Shown here: positions 1-9,926 of the stretch, one piece after another
Numbering within the stretch: the stretch's first letter is position 1
How the letters are laid out: every line of letters begins with the position of its first letter
From: an uncultured Mesonia sp.
Lineage (GTDB): Bacteria; Bacteroidota; Bacteroidia; Flavobacteriales; Flavobacteriaceae
Length of the DNA: 64,000 nucleotides
Reading direction: 5' to 3'
Assembly (NCBI GenBank): GCA_947494545.1
Contig: CANLVH010000001.1
Span: forward strand, 354,214-418,213
The notes under the pieces: generated by a model
The model's input: the letters and a program-made list of their open reading frames with translations, nothing else
Databases searched by the model: none
Told to the model about the DNA's origin: nothing
Program-made: the position numbers and the translations under genes

Positions 1-1
1 A

Positions 2-442
2 GACTATAATTATTACTTATTTTTAATTTCCATTTCAATAGTTTTATTTGTTTTTTACAGAACAGCAAAACATATATATTTTTATGAGTTTTTATTATTA
101 ATCATAAGCATATGGCTAATTGTACCATTTTTTATTTTAAAAATAGTTAATTATCGGCTTATTTATCCTAATGCCAATATTTCAGCTATCATTTTAATTT
201 CAGTTTCTATTTTATTAATGATATATGTGATCTTGTCTTGTTATAGTGAATTATATAAAGTGATAAAAAAGAATTTTTATTCTAATTATAATTTTAAATT
301 TTCAAATACGATTAGTTTTAAGAGTGACGATTGTATCTACGTGGGAAAAACTAAAAATTATTATTTTTTTTTGAATAGTGATACAGATGATACGCATATT
401 ATTTCTTCTTCTGAAATCAGTCATATAATAATAAATAAATAA
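2..442 (+). CDS. Membrane protein, 5'-truncated by the window edge
   Basis: The frame is open from the left edge to the TAA at 440-442, giving 146 residues of a longer protein. Three hydrophobic stretches (about residues 4-20, 26-50 and 60-82 of the visible part) are followed by a soluble tail of about 60 residues rich in Asn, Ser, Asp and aromatic residues. An internal ATG at 218 would give only 74 residues and would cut inside the third membrane segment, so it is not taken as the start. I do not recognise the family. The DNA is more AT-rich than the housekeeping genes that follow, which may indicate an accessory gene. Confidence 0.6.
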   Translation, partial: DYNYYLFLISISIVLFVFYRTAKHIYFYEFLLLIISIWLIVPFFILKIVNYRLIYPNANISAIILISVSILLMIYVILSCYSELYKVIKKNFYSNYNFKFSNTISFKSDDCIYVGKTKNYYFFLNSDTDDTHIISSSEISHIIINK

Positions 443-1258
443 AATCGTATCAATTAGTTTTAATATTACGCTACTGATGTATCAGTTTTCTTGGATTCCC
501 CGCTTCCTATAATTTATCGCGCAAACTATGGGATGCAATCGTGCGGAGGCTTTAGAGTTAGTGCTTAGAAGCTAGTATAGGAATTATATTTTTAATTTTA
601 CACTCCGCTTATAGCTTATAGTTTTTCGTCTCGTTTCTTTTTACTTTTGTCTTGGCTCCATTTTATCATGTTTCGTGATTCCTTTTTTTTAGTCTTTCGG
701 TGTTGGTTATCAAATTGTAATTTTCACCATTAAAAATATTTTCCGCTTATAGCTTATTGCGTGATTCGTTATAGTTTTTAATCCAGTTTCTTTAATCTTG
801 GTTCCCTTTAGTCCTGGTTCTTGGTTCATTTTGGGTTAAACTTTATTTACAGAATTCCAATCTCAGTTTTTTTATCCCGCTTATCGCTTATAGCGTGTAT
901 TCGTTTTTCGTTTCTTTTTATTTTGATTCCCTTCTGTCGTGGTTAGTTGTGCGTTTAATCGTGTATTCGACTATTTGTGTATTTGGGGACTCGTTAATTG
1001 GTTAATCTGACAACATTATACACTATAAAATTGCTATTCAACTTACAGCGTAAAGCTTACTGCATATCGCTTATTTTGTTGTTCGTTTTTCGTTGGACAT
1101 TTCAATTTTCCCATCTTTCTTGTCTTGGCTCCCTTTCGTCGTGATTCGTGGTTCCCTTGCGTCTTGATTCCTTTTTCGTTGAAGGTTGAACTTTATTTGT
1201 AGCATTCAGATTTCTTTTCCGCCTAAAGCCCATAGCATACAGCTCATAGTCTTATAAA
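443..1258. repeat. Gene-free stretch with degenerate repeated words
   Basis: No convincing gene. Related sentences recur about every 135-180 bases, starting near 604, 741, 876 and 1057. Each has a 'cgcttatagcttat' type word followed by a T-rich 'tttttcgtttctttt' word and a 'cttggctcccttt' or 'cgtgattcg' word. The tract runs up to the stop codon of the minus-strand gene ending at 1259. The same vocabulary, in the opposite orientation, recurs at 17160-17665. Confidence 0.55.
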
Positions 1259-1876
1259 TTAATAAGCCATATCTAAATATAACAAGTATAAAACTACTTG
1301 TGGTAAAGCGCCAACAAGAATACCAACTAATAACTGTGCGTTAGAATGTGCTTTTGCTTGCAAACGCGAAGCGGCTGTCCAACCTAATACAAAAATTAAA
1401 AAAGCAAGCCAATAGCCTAAATTGGTTGTGTAAAGTAAACTTAGATTTACAATAAAAAGCAACAAACCGCTAATGCCAATCATGTGTAAACTTACTTTAT
1501 AACCAATTATAGAAAAGAAAAGCGCTGCGCAGCACGCATACAGAATACCGCTAAAAAAATAGAAAAGTTCAGGGAAAACCTCGCTATCTACAATAAAATT
1601 GTTGGTGGTTAAAATCAGTAACGAAAAAAACAGTAGCGGTAAGCGTCTCTCTTTTACTTTTTCTATCTCTAAGCTTTTTATGAGTCCTAAATTCTTCACT
1701 AACAAGAAAAAAACAATAGGTATAAAAACCGTAAGAATACTAATGGCTAGTATTTTTGCTTTAACCAGAGAAGTTGGAAAAAACCGCGGACTTAAATAAA
1801 AGTAGAAAATGCTGCCTACAATTGGCATCCAAAGCGGATGGAATAAATAGGAGCCAAGTTTTAAGAAAAACCGCAT
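1259..1876 (-). CDS. PAP2-like integral membrane protein (divergent phosphatidic acid phosphatase family)
   Basis: A 205-residue protein with about six membrane segments. Spread along it are remnants of the three PAP2 motifs: a basic KVKERRLP block near residue 78 (family KxxxxxxRP), SLHMIGISG near residue 129 (family PSGH), and SRLQAKAH near residue 170 (family SRxxxxxH). The usual Asp after the last motif is Gln here. The family dephosphorylates lipid phosphates such as phosphatidate or undecaprenyl pyrophosphate at the membrane; activity of this divergent member is inferred. It starts 1 base after the rpoN stop codon, so the two genes are almost certainly co-transcribed and translationally coupled. 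Confidence 0.6.
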   Translation of the reverse strand: MRFFLKLGSYLFHPLWMPIVGSIFYFYLSPRFFPTSLVKAKILAISILTVFIPIVFFLLVKNLGLIKSLEIEKVKERRLPLLFFSLLILTTNNFIVDSEVFPELFYFFSGILYACCAALFFSIIGYKVSLHMIGISGLLLFIVNLSLLYTTNLGYWLAFLIFVLGWTAASRLQAKAHSNAQLLVGILVGALPQVVLYLLYLDMAY

Positions 1877-1877
1877 C

Positions 1878-3338
1878 TTAGATTTCTTTGCGTAAACGCG
1901 CCACCGGAATATCTAACTGCTCACGGTATTTGGCAACCGTACGTCTGGCAATGGGGTAGCCTTTATCTTTAAGAACTTTTGCCAATTTTTCATCGGTTAG
2001 GGGTTTTTTCTTATCTTCTTCGTCTACGCTCATTTCCAAAATCTTTTTAATCTCGCGAGTGGAAACATCTTCGCCTTGATCGTTTTTCATAGATTCCGAA
2101 AAGAATTCTTTTATCAATTTTGTACCGTAGGGCGTATCTACATATTTACTGTTGGCAACGCGCGATACGGTAGAAACATCCATATCTATTTCTTCTGCAA
2201 TGTCTTTTAAAATCATAGGTTTTAAATCGCGCTCATCACCACTTAAAAAATATTCTTTTTGGTGTTCTATAATTGCGCTCATGGTAACAAAAAGCGTTTC
2301 TTGGCGTTGACGAATAGCTTCTATAAACCATTTTGCAGCATCTAGTTTTTGTTTAATAAACATTACCGCATTTTTCTGCTCTTTGGTTTTTTTCTTGCTT
2401 TCTTTATAACCTTTAAGCATGTTGTTATACTGCCGCGAAACGTGCATTTGTGGTGCGTTTCTTCCGTTTAACGAAAGTTCTAATTCGCCATCTTTTATTT
2501 TTATGGTAAAATCCGGCACCACGTGTTCTACAATTCTGGTATGACTACTATAAGAGCCGCCGGGCTTTGGGTTTAGATGTTCTATTTCTTCTATAGCCGC
2601 TCGCAATTGATCTTCAGAAATACTAAATTTATGCAACAGCTTTTTATAATGTTTTTTACTGAAGGGATCAAAAGCATCGGTCAAAATCTCGATAGCTAAA
2701 TCTACAGCCGCGGTAGATTTTTTCCGCTTTAGCTGAATAAGTAAACATTCTTGTAAAGAACGCGCGCCTACGCCGGCCGGGTCTAATTTATGTACTAAGC
2801 CTAAAATACGCTCAACTGTTTCTTCGTCTGTATAAATATTTTGCGTAAAGGCCAAATCGTCTACAATATCTGCTACTTCGCGTCTTATATAACCGCTTTC
2901 GTCTACGCTGCCAACCAGAAATTCTGCAATCTTTCGCTCTTCTTCTTCCAGCCTGAACGTCTGTAATTGCGTTTTTAAATATTGTGCAAAAGAAGTACCG
3001 GAAGCATACGGCACTTTTTTATCGTCGTCATCGTCTTTGCTGTAATTATTGGCTTGCAGGCGATAACTTGGTATCTCATCATCGCTTAAATATTCGTCTA
3101 CATCAATTTCGGTTTCTATTACTTCGTGCTCGTCTTCGTTACCTTCGTTTTTAAATTCTTCGTCAAATTCTGCCTCTTCATTTTTCTCTTTTCCGCTATC
3201 TAAAGCCGGATTGTCTTCTAATTCTTGCTTTACGCGTTGTTCAAAAGCTTGCGTAGGCAATTGTATCAACTTCATCAGCTGTATTTGCTGTGGTGATAGT
3301 TTTTGCGAAAGTTTAAAATTTAATTGCTGTTTGAGCAT
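1878..3338 (-). CDS. rpoN: RNA polymerase sigma-54 factor
   Basis: 486 residues with the full family layout. The Gln-rich activator-interaction region is at residues 1-50 (KLSQKLSPQQIQLMKLIQLP), a very acidic linker at about 50-105, the core-binding domain at about 115-300, a helix-turn-helix near 375-400 (DIAEEIDMDVSTVSRV), and the diagnostic RpoN box ARRTVAKYRE at 464-473. It directs transcription from -24/-12 promoters and needs AAA+ activators. It has its own -7 box about 25 bases upstream. A 190-bp gap separates it from the pseudouridine synthase gene, and it leads directly into the PAP2-like gene. Confidence 0.97.
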   Translation of the reverse strand: MLKQQLNFKLSQKLSPQQIQLMKLIQLPTQAFEQRVKQELEDNPALDSGKEKNEEAEFDEEFKNEGNEDEHEVIETEIDVDEYLSDDEIPSYRLQANNYSKDDDDDKKVPYASGTSFAQYLKTQLQTFRLEEEERKIAEFLVGSVDESGYIRREVADIVDDLAFTQNIYTDEETVERILGLVHKLDPAGVGARSLQECLLIQLKRKKSTAAVDLAIEILTDAFDPFSKKHYKKLLHKFSISEDQLRAAIEEIEHLNPKPGGSYSSHTRIVEHVVPDFTIKIKDGELELSLNGRNAPQMHVSRQYNNMLKGYKESKKKTKEQKNAVMFIKQKLDAAKWFIEAIRQRQETLFVTMSAIIEHQKEYFLSGDERDLKPMILKDIAEEIDMDVSTVSRVANSKYVDTPYGTKLIKEFFSESMKNDQGEDVSTREIKKILEMSVDEEDKKKPLTDEKLAKVLKDKGYPIARRTVAKYREQLDIPVARLRKEI

Positions 3339-3363
3339 AATAATTCTTATAAAAGTCTACTAA

Positions 3364-3371
3364 CAAAAATA
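3364..3371 (-). promoter_or_regulatory. -7 box upstream of rpoN
   Basis: On the minus strand the sequence reads TATTTTTG, a perfect match to the Bacteroidota -7 consensus TAnnTTTG. It would put the transcript start about 20 bases before the rpoN ATG. No well-spaced -33 TTG is obvious. Confidence 0.5.
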
Positions 3372-3500
3372 ACAAATTTGGTATGACAATTGCTACCAAA
3401 ATTTTGTTAAGCTTCGTAGAAAGTAAGATAAGAAGAAAAATCTATTTTCTGTCTATAAACTTTTTAAAAGACTTCAGGATTTCGTGATTTTTTACACCAG

Positions 3501-3520
3501 CAAGAGGTTGAAACCTCTTG
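3501..3520 (-). terminator. Hairpin downstream of the pseudouridine synthase gene
   Basis: A perfect inverted repeat, CAAGAGGTT with AACCTCTTG around two bases, lies 12 bases after the stop codon. The T-rich run comes only about 7 bases later on the minus strand, so as an intrinsic terminator it is imperfect. Confidence 0.4.
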
Positions 3521-3531
3521 TAGTAAGATCT

Positions 3532-4392
3532 TTACTGTTTCTGTTTTTCTTCCATAAACTTTTGAAAAGATTTAGGAAGTTCTGCTTTAAAATGTAGTTT
3601 TTCTTTGGTGATAAAATGTTCGAATTTTAAGGAATGCGCGGTGAGTAAAATTCCTTTTACAATTTCTCTAGAACCATATTGTTTGTCGCCCACAATGGGA
3701 AAATTATTGGTAGATAAATGAATGCGCAATTGGTGCGTTCTGCCACTTTCGGGAAATAATTCTACCAAAGCAAATTCTTTTTTTTCTTTACGGAAGGTTT
3801 TGAGGCGAGTAAATTCCGTAAAGGCTTTTTTATTTTCAATAGGATTATCAAAACTACCTTTTTCCGCTATTTCTCCTGAAACAATTGCCAAATAACTTTT
3901 CTCTATTTCCCGATTTTCAAAAGCTAAACTCAGATGTGTTTTAAGGTTTTGGGTTTTGGCAATTAGTAAAAGTCCGCTAGTAGGATTATCTAATCGGTGC
4001 ACCGGAATAGGATAGGGAAGCGCGTCTTTTTGCGAAGACTTTCTTAAATTAAAGGGCAAAGCATTTTCTATGGTTTTAAAATAATTGCCGTTGGTAGGAT
4101 AGCCGACTGGTTTGTGAATTACGGCCAGATAATCGTCTTCAAAAATAACCGGCAATTTTAATTTAAAGATTTTTTTTTGCGAAATTTTTTCTGTCAATAG
4201 CTCTAAAACTTGGCCTTCTTGCATCCAATCTCCGGTGTTGGCCAATTTTCCGTTAAGTAAAATACGTTCTTTTTTAATGGCTTTTTTTACCGCCGAACGC
4301 GTGGGTAAACTTTCAAAAACTTTGGAAGCATATTCCTGCAAACGTATTTTTTCTACGCCTGCAGGAACAATATGTTTTTCTATGCCGGGCAA
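3532..4392 (-). CDS. RluA-family pseudouridine synthase
   Basis: 286 residues. The N-terminal 70 or so resemble an S4-like RNA-binding segment (TRSAVKKAIKKERILLNGK). The catalytic domain carries the RluA signature PVHRLDNPTSGLLLIAKT near residue 130, whose Asp is the nucleophile of the family, and the later GRTHQLRIHL motif. It isomerises uridine to pseudouridine in rRNA or tRNA; which site is modified cannot be read from the sequence. The start lies 1 base after the asnS stop, indicating an asnS operon. Confidence 0.88.
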   Translation of the reverse strand: MPGIEKHIVPAGVEKIRLQEYASKVFESLPTRSAVKKAIKKERILLNGKLANTGDWMQEGQVLELLTEKISQKKIFKLKLPVIFEDDYLAVIHKPVGYPTNGNYFKTIENALPFNLRKSSQKDALPYPIPVHRLDNPTSGLLLIAKTQNLKTHLSLAFENREIEKSYLAIVSGEIAEKGSFDNPIENKKAFTEFTRLKTFRKEKKEFALVELFPESGRTHQLRIHLSTNNFPIVGDKQYGSREIVKGILLTAHSLKFEHFITKEKLHFKAELPKSFQKFMEEKQKQ

Positions 4393-4393
4393 C

Positions 4394-5836
4394 TTAAAAT
4401 TCGGCGTTTTTTGGCGTTCTTGGAAAAGGAATTACATCTCTAATGTTGCTCATTCCAGTGGCGAACAATACCAAACGCTCAAAACCTAAACCAAAGCCGC
4501 TGTGTACGCAGGTGCCAAATTTGCGGGTGTCTAAATACCACCACAATTCTTTTTCGTCTACGTCTAACTCTTTCATTTTGTTTTGTAAAACGTCTAGGCG
4601 TTCTTCTCTTTGTGAGCCGCCAACCATTTCGCCAATTCCGGGAAATAAAACATCCATAGCGCGTACGGTTTTTCCGTCTTCGTTAAGGCGCATATAAAAT
4701 GCTTTAATGTCTGCCGGATAATCAAATAAAATTACCGGACATTTAAAGTGTTTTTCTACCAAATAGCGCTCGTGCTCGCTTTGCAAATCTGCTCCCCAAT
4801 CTTCAATTACATAGTCAAATTTCTTTTTCTTGTTGGGTTTAGAGTTGCGTAAAATTTCGATAGCCTCGGTATAACTCACACGTTTAAAGTTGTTTTCGGT
4901 AATAAAACGTAACTTCTCGCGCAATGCCATAGGGGCGCGGTCTTTTTCGGGCTTGCTTTTATCTTCTTGAATTAACCGATTTTCTAAAAACTCCAGATCA
5001 TCGTCGCAATTTTCTAATACGTAGTTTAAAATATATTTTATAAATTCTTCGGCCAAATCCATATTGCCATCCAAATCGCAAAACGCCATTTCGGGTTCTA
5101 TCATCCAGAATTCTGCCAAGTGGCGCGAGGTGTTAGAATTTTCTGCTCTAAAGGTTGGCCCAAAGGTGTACACTTGTCCCAAGCCCATGGCATAAGCCTC
5201 TGCTTCTAACTGTCCGCTAACGGTAAGATTGGTTTCTTTGCCAAAGAAATCTTGTTTAAAGTCTATTTTACCATCTTCTGTTTTTGGTAAATCTTCTAAA
5301 TTAAAATTGGTTACTTTAAACATTTCGCCGGCGCCTTCTGCATCACTACCGGTAATAATGGGTGTGTTTACGTAGTAAAAACCTTTTTGGTTAAAATATT
5401 GGTGCACGGCATACGACAGCTTAGAACGCACGCGCATAATAGCGCCAAAAGTATTGGTGCGCACACGCAAATGTGCTTGCTCACGTAGTTTTTCTAAGCT
5501 GTGGCGCTTTGGCTGCAAAATGGTTTTTTTAACTTCATCTGGATTGGCCGTACCTAAGATTTCAATTTCTTTTACGTCTATTTCTACGCGTTGGCCTTTG
5601 CCTTCACTTTCTTTTAATTCTCCTTTTACGGCTATGGCCGCGCCAATATTTATGCGTTTTAAAGTTTCTTCCGGGGTATTATCAAAATCTACCACGCATT
5701 GCAAATTATGTAAGGTAGAGCCGTCGTTTAAGGCAATAAAACGATTACTACGAAACGCGCGTACCCAACCTTTTACGGTATATTCTTGTAACAAATGCTC
5801 TGTTTGCAATAATTCTGCAATCTTGGTATCTCTCAT
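4394..5836 (-). CDS. asnS: Asparagine--tRNA ligase
   Basis: 480 residues, normal length for a bacterial AsnRS. An OB-fold anticodon-binding domain occupies about residues 15-105, followed by a class II catalytic core. Motif 2 is visible as [16 protein letters not shown] and motif 3 as [16 protein letters not shown] near the C terminus. It charges tRNA-Asn with asparagine. The [11 protein letters not shown] form of motif 2 is typical of AsnRS rather than AspRS. A consensus -7 box lies about 20 bases upstream, and the pseudouridine synthase gene follows in the same transcript. Confidence 0.96.
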   Translation of the reverse strand: MRDTKIAELLQTEHLLQEYTVKGWVRAFRSNRFIALNDGSTLHNLQCVVDFDNTPEETLKRINIGAAIAVKGELKESEGKGQRVEIDVKEIEILGTANPDEVKKTILQPKRHSLEKLREQAHLRVRTNTFGAIMRVRSKLSYAVHQYFNQKGFYYVNTPIITGSDAEGAGEMFKVTNFNLEDLPKTEDGKIDFKQDFFGKETNLTVSGQLEAEAYAMGLGQVYTFGPTFRAENSNTSRHLAEFWMIEPEMAFCDLDGNMDLAEEFIKYILNYVLENCDDDLEFLENRLIQEDKSKPEKDRAPMALREKLRFITENNFKRVSYTEAIEILRNSKPNKKKKFDYVIEDWGADLQSEHERYLVEKHFKCPVILFDYPADIKAFYMRLNEDGKTVRAMDVLFPGIGEMVGGSQREERLDVLQNKMKELDVDEKELWWYLDTRKFGTCVHSGFGLGFERLVLFATGMSNIRDVIPFPRTPKNAEF

Positions 5837-5858
5837 GCTTTCAAATTTTAATAAGCCA

Positions 5859-5866
5859 CAAATATA
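5859..5866 (-). promoter_or_regulatory. -7 box upstream of asnS
   Basis: The minus strand reads TATATTTG, matching TAnnTTTG. The predicted transcript start is about 18 bases before the asnS ATG, a leader length similar to other genes in this window. Confidence 0.55.
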
Positions 5867-5964
5867 GTTGTTTGGCGAAAGCCTAAAAAATAACCGACCT
5901 AAAATTAGAGCAAGAATTAATTTTGCATAGAAAAATAGGCAAGCCTAACAGCAAAGAGAAATTA

Positions 5965-6630
5965 TTACTCCAACCTATATTTTACCGAAAAATGCGGATA
6001 ATTGATAAAGTCTTTAAAAACAACTCCACCGTTAAAATCCTCTTTTCCGGAAAAATTGGGTAGCGAAGAATGGTAACTCAACACATCTTTAAATACAACC
6101 GAAAACAACCAGTGCTTAGAAGCTGCCAAGCTAACCCCTACATCTAGATAATATTTAAAATACGAATTGTCAGTGCTTAATTGCAGGTTGTTATTCTCTT
6201 CTTTTGTTTTAAAATAATTATAATTTCCGCCAAGCTCGGCAAAAATATACATTTGCTCAATAATTGTTAAATAATAAGCTGCTTGTAAGCCAAGCTTATA
6301 ATTTTGTGATTTGCTGGTAAAATTAGTGCTGTCTTCTTCAAAATAAGCATAGCCAAAACCCAATTGCGCGCCGACTAAAAAATTATCGAGAAGTGCATAA
6401 TCTATTTGTGGCGTGATCTCGGCTTTTATAGAATTATTGATTTCCTGTCCTAAATAAGTGGCTTCGTTAAGGCGCGCTAGTTCATTTTCGTAAAAAGTGA
6501 GCCCTACTTTGCCGCCCACCCAAATACTGTTTTTAGGAATATAAGATGTTTTGTTGGTGTTTTGTGCTGTAATAGTTCCTACAGAAAATATCCCGGTAAT
6601 AAAAAAAAGTAGAAATTTGCGATTTAGCAT
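5965..6630 (-). CDS. Outer-membrane beta-barrel protein with signal peptide
   Basis: 221 residues. A Sec signal peptide (residues 1-22, FLLFFITGIFSVGTITAQ, with likely cleavage after TAQ) is followed by alternating amphipathic strands rich in aromatic and Gly residues. The N-terminal strand has the form IWVGGKVGLTFYENE, and the C terminus is YPHFSVKYRLE. This is the pattern of small Bacteroidota 'porin family' or OmpW/OmpX-like barrels. No catalytic motif is visible and the cargo or role is unknown. It stands alone between asnS and the zinc-ribbon gene. Confidence 0.7.
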   Translation of the reverse strand: MLNRKFLLFFITGIFSVGTITAQNTNKTSYIPKNSIWVGGKVGLTFYENELARLNEATYLGQEINNSIKAEITPQIDYALLDNFLVGAQLGFGYAYFEEDSTNFTSKSQNYKLGLQAAYYLTIIEQMYIFAELGGNYNYFKTKEENNNLQLSTDNSYFKYYLDVGVSLAASKHWLFSVVFKDVLSYHSSLPNFSGKEDFNGGVVFKDFINYPHFSVKYRLE

Positions 6631-6773
6631 AGGGTTTTAAAATTATTTTGTATTAAATCTAAAGAATTGTATACGATTCTTTAAAGATAAAAAAATGTGA
6701 CGAGTTTAGTAACCTATATAGTTTTTAAGGCTCTACCGAAAGTTTTATTAATAAACTTGCGAAACGTTTTTAT

Positions 6774-7157
6774 TTATGATTGTCCTAAATTAATATTATG
6801 TGTTATGCCTTTTAATTTTCTTTTGTTAAATGCGGTTACCCGTAGGCGGTCTTGTTTGCTTAGAATTACGTAAACTATTATAGGGAAGCCAAATGCAAAG
6901 TAGATGTAATCACTTTTTGTAAAAAACAAAAAATAAAGTGTAATAAGTAACGTTGCCGTGAAAGTAATTCCGGTGAGCAAAACAGGTGTTTTTGACTCTT
7001 TGGCATATAATTCATCTACGTGAAATTGCCTATTGGAACCGCAATTTTTGCAATTAATTTTTTTTGTTTCGCCATCGCGCATTGCAAACTCTACCCGGGT
7101 AGTGGCTTCTGTACTTATTTCAGCTTTACAACTTTTGCAATTTCCGTAAATTTTCAT
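6774..7157 (-). CDS. Small zinc-ribbon membrane protein, unknown function
   Basis: 127 residues. The N-terminal 45 residues contain two Cys pairs, CKSC at 7-10 and CKNC at 36-39, as expected for one zinc ribbon. Two adjacent membrane segments follow (about residues 57-78 and 83-100) and then a basic tail ending with VTAFNKRKLKGITHNINLGQS. The cytoplasmic or periplasmic side of the zinc ribbon cannot be decided. No neighbour suggests a pathway. Confidence 0.65.
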   Translation of the reverse strand: MKIYGNCKSCKAEISTEATTRVEFAMRDGETKKINCKNCGSNRQFHVDELYAKESKTPVLLTGITFTATLLITLYFLFFTKSDYIYFAFGFPIIVYVILSKQDRLRVTAFNKRKLKGITHNINLGQS

Positions 7158-7222
7158 TTTATATATTATCTAATTACTGCTTCCCTTATAAAGCAATTAG
7201 TATAAGATTCTAATTGGTTTTA

Positions 7223-7363
7223 TTATTTTTTTAAATGTATTTGAAAGCCTATTTCTATATTGGAATTGTTAAATTTCGATTCGGTTTTTGGTCCTGCTAA
7301 AGATTTAACTTTATCATTGGAGTAGCCAAGAGTTAACTCTAGTGCAACTTTAGCCCAAATAAA
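7223..7363 (-). pseudogene. C-terminal remnant of an outer-membrane barrel gene
   Basis: An open minus-strand stretch of 46 codons ends with TAA at 7223-7225 and has no start codon. Its translation (for example WAKVALELTLGYSND and NNSNIEIGFQIHLKK) has the alternating pattern of the last strands of a barrel protein, similar in style to the gene at 5965. The frame is closed upstream by a stop. It is best read as a decayed gene tail. The rest of 7158-7505 shows no gene. Confidence 0.4.
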
Positions 7364-7505
7364 TTATAATTTGTATATGAACTTTAACATTTTAAGCTAA
7401 TTTAAGATAAAAATTTATTAAAAAAATAAATACACAGTTTTTATCGTTTTTAATCGTCGTTTTGAAGAAATGAATTTTGCTTTTTTATAGGAATTAGATT
7501 GGTAA

Positions 7506-9908
7506 TTATTCCTTGTTATCTGCAATCTCTTCTTCACCATCATCTATAATTTTTAGGTGGGGTTCTTTTAAAGTTTCTTTGTTGGCGATATTTTTTTCCA
7601 ACGAAAGTAAAAGAGAAGGTAAAAGCAATAAATTAGATAACATTGCAAAAAGTAAGGTGGTAGAAACCAGTCCGCCTAAGGCAACTGTGCCGCCAAAACT
7701 ACTTATCATAAATACAGAAAACCCGAAAAACAAAACAATAGAAGTATAAAACATACTCACCGAAGTTTCGCGTAAAGCGGCAAAAACAGATTTTTTAATT
7801 TTCCAATTATTCTGTTTGAGCTCTTGGCGGTATTTTGCTAAAAAGTGAATAGTATCGTCTACCGAAATCCCAAAAGCAATACTAAACACCAAAATGGTAG
7901 AAGGTTTTATTGGGATGCCAATAAAGCCCATCATTCCGGCGGTAATCAATAATGGCAAAAGGTTTGGGATAAGCGAAATGATTATCATTTTAAACGAGCG
8001 GAACATCCAAGCCATAAAAATAGCAATGAGCAAAATGGCAAGCGAAAGCGATATAATAAGGTTTTTGATTAAATATTTGGTTCCTTTTTGAAAAACCAAG
8101 GCTTTCCCGGTCATTTTTACATCATAACGCTCGGGGGGAAAAATCTTGTTTATTTTTGGCCATAAATTGGCTTCTATGCGTTCCATTTCATCGGTGCCAA
8201 CGTCTTTCATAAAAACAGTCATCCGTGCAAATTGGCCGGTACTGTCTACATAAGCATCTAAGATATTACCTTCGCCCTCTAAAGTTTTTAGGTACGGAAA
8301 GATAAAATTACGTTCTTGCCGGGTAGGAAGCTGATAATATTTTGGTTTGCCGTTATAATAAGCTTGCTTGCTGTATTTTACCAAATTTAAAACCGAAACA
8401 GATTTAGAAAGCTCCGGAATATCTACCATAAGCTCGTCTAATTCTTGCATTTTTTTTAAAGTAGAAAGTTTTAAAACGCCTTGTTTGCGGTTGGTGTTTA
8501 TTAAAAACTCCATTGGCATAATGCCGTCAAATTCTTCTTCAAAAAACTCAATATCTTTAAAAAATTGCGCTTCTTTTGGCATATCTTCCAACAAACTGCC
8601 CGAAACTTTTATGGTATAAATGCCAATAATACTGGCCACCAGAGCTATAATTGACACAATATAAATACTTATACGGCGATTTTTTACCATTCCGGTAATC
8701 CAGTTTACAAAACCTTCTAACCAAGTTTTGCCCAAATGCTTTAAATGCCGCTCTTTTGGTAAAGCCAAATAACTGTAGATTATGGGGATAATAAGCAAAC
8801 TAAGTATAAAAATGGCCAATATATTTATAGATGCCACAATACCAAATTCTTTAAGAAGCGTACTTTCGGTCAATATAAAAGTAGCAAAACCGGAAGCTGT
8901 GGTTACGTTGGTCATTAAAGTAGCATTACCAACTTTAGTAATAACACGCTGCAAAGATTTTGCCTGGTTTCCGTGGTTTTTAATTTCTTGTTGGTATTTA
9001 TTGATAAGAAAAATACAATTGGGAATACCAATTACAATTATAAGTGGCGGAATAATAGCGGTTAAAACCGTGATTTCGTAATGCAATAAACCTAAAATTC
9101 CAAACGCCCACATTACCCCAATAATTACCGTAAGCATAGAAATTAAGGTTGCCCGGATAGAGCGGAAAAAGAAAAAGAAAATAAGGCTGGTAACTAAAAG
9201 TGCCCCGCCAACAAACCACTGTATTTCGTCTATAATGTTTTGCGAATTGAGCGTGCGGATGTACGGCATACCGGAAACGCGTACATTCATCCCGGTTTCT
9301 GCTTCAAAATTTTCTATAAGAGGCACCAAATCGTTTAGAACAAAAATCTTTCGTTCTTTAGAATTAACCACTTCCTTATCCATATAAACCGCAGTTTGCA
9401 CGGTGTTAGAATGTTTGCTGTAAACCAAACCTTCGTAAAAAGGCAGTTTTTCAAACAACTCGTTTTTGTAATTGGCAATAGTGTCTTTAGAAGAAATACC
9501 GGAATCTATTAGCGGCACTAATTCAAACCTATTGGGATTGCTAAATTTTTTCAGTTTTTTTAAGTTACCTATGCCAATGGTATATTCTACCGCAGAAAAA
9601 GAGTCTAATTTGGTGGCTAGACTATTCCAAGCTTCAAAGTTTTTTGGAGTAAATAAGGCAGAATCGTTGGTGGCAATAACGATGAGGTTGCCTTCTTCTC
9701 CAAACTTATCTAGAAATTTTTGGTATTCTAGGTTTACCGGATGATCATCCGGAAGCAAGTTGGCTTCGGTATAAGAAAAACGCATGTTTTTCCATTGCAT
9801 TGCCAAAAAGATGGTCATTCCTAAAACCAGCAATAAAATAATTACCCGGTTTCTTAAAATAGTTCTGGCAACAACGTTCCAAAATCCGAAGCTGAATAGT
9901 TTTAACAT
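7506..9908 (-). CDS. RND/MMPL-family transporter (12 membrane segments)
   Basis: 800 residues, two homologous halves. Each half has one N-terminal membrane helix (near residues 20-38 and 413-432), a periplasmic domain of about 200 residues, and a block of five helices. Matching motifs IGIPNCIFLINKYQQE (about residue 290) and FGISVDDTIHFLAKYRQE (about residue 685) lie in the helix-4 regions. This is the layout of the MMPL/'predicted exporter RND superfamily' proteins, which move lipids or other hydrophobic molecules with the proton gradient. The substrate is unknown. There is no adjacent membrane-fusion gene, in line with the MMPL/HpnN branch rather than the AcrB branch. The last 25 residues are very acidic. 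Confidence 0.85.
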   Translation of the reverse strand: MLKLFSFGFWNVVARTILRNRVIILLLVLGMTIFLAMQWKNMRFSYTEANLLPDDHPVNLEYQKFLDKFGEEGNLIVIATNDSALFTPKNFEAWNSLATKLDSFSAVEYTIGIGNLKKLKKFSNPNRFELVPLIDSGISSKDTIANYKNELFEKLPFYEGLVYSKHSNTVQTAVYMDKEVVNSKERKIFVLNDLVPLIENFEAETGMNVRVSGMPYIRTLNSQNIIDEIQWFVGGALLVTSLIFFFFFRSIRATLISMLTVIIGVMWAFGILGLLHYEITVLTAIIPPLIIVIGIPNCIFLINKYQQEIKNHGNQAKSLQRVITKVGNATLMTNVTTASGFATFILTESTLLKEFGIVASINILAIFILSLLIIPIIYSYLALPKERHLKHLGKTWLEGFVNWITGMVKNRRISIYIVSIIALVASIIGIYTIKVSGSLLEDMPKEAQFFKDIEFFEEEFDGIMPMEFLINTNRKQGVLKLSTLKKMQELDELMVDIPELSKSVSVLNLVKYSKQAYYNGKPKYYQLPTRQERNFIFPYLKTLEGEGNILDAYVDSTGQFARMTVFMKDVGTDEMERIEANLWPKINKIFPPERYDVKMTGKALVFQKGTKYLIKNLIISLSLAILLIAIFMAWMFRSFKMIIISLIPNLLPLLITAGMMGFIGIPIKPSTILVFSIAFGISVDDTIHFLAKYRQELKQNNWKIKKSVFAALRETSVSMFYTSIVLFFGFSVFMISSFGGTVALGGLVSTTLLFAMLSNLLLLPSLLLSLEKNIANKETLKEPHLKIIDDGEEEIADNKE

Positions 9909-9926
9909 AGCCTAAATTTGCGGTTG

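Noticed and set aside
8998..9219. Antisense frames in the MMPL, polA, DUF2723 and other long genes
   Set aside because: They are shadows of strongly supported genes and have no independent signals.
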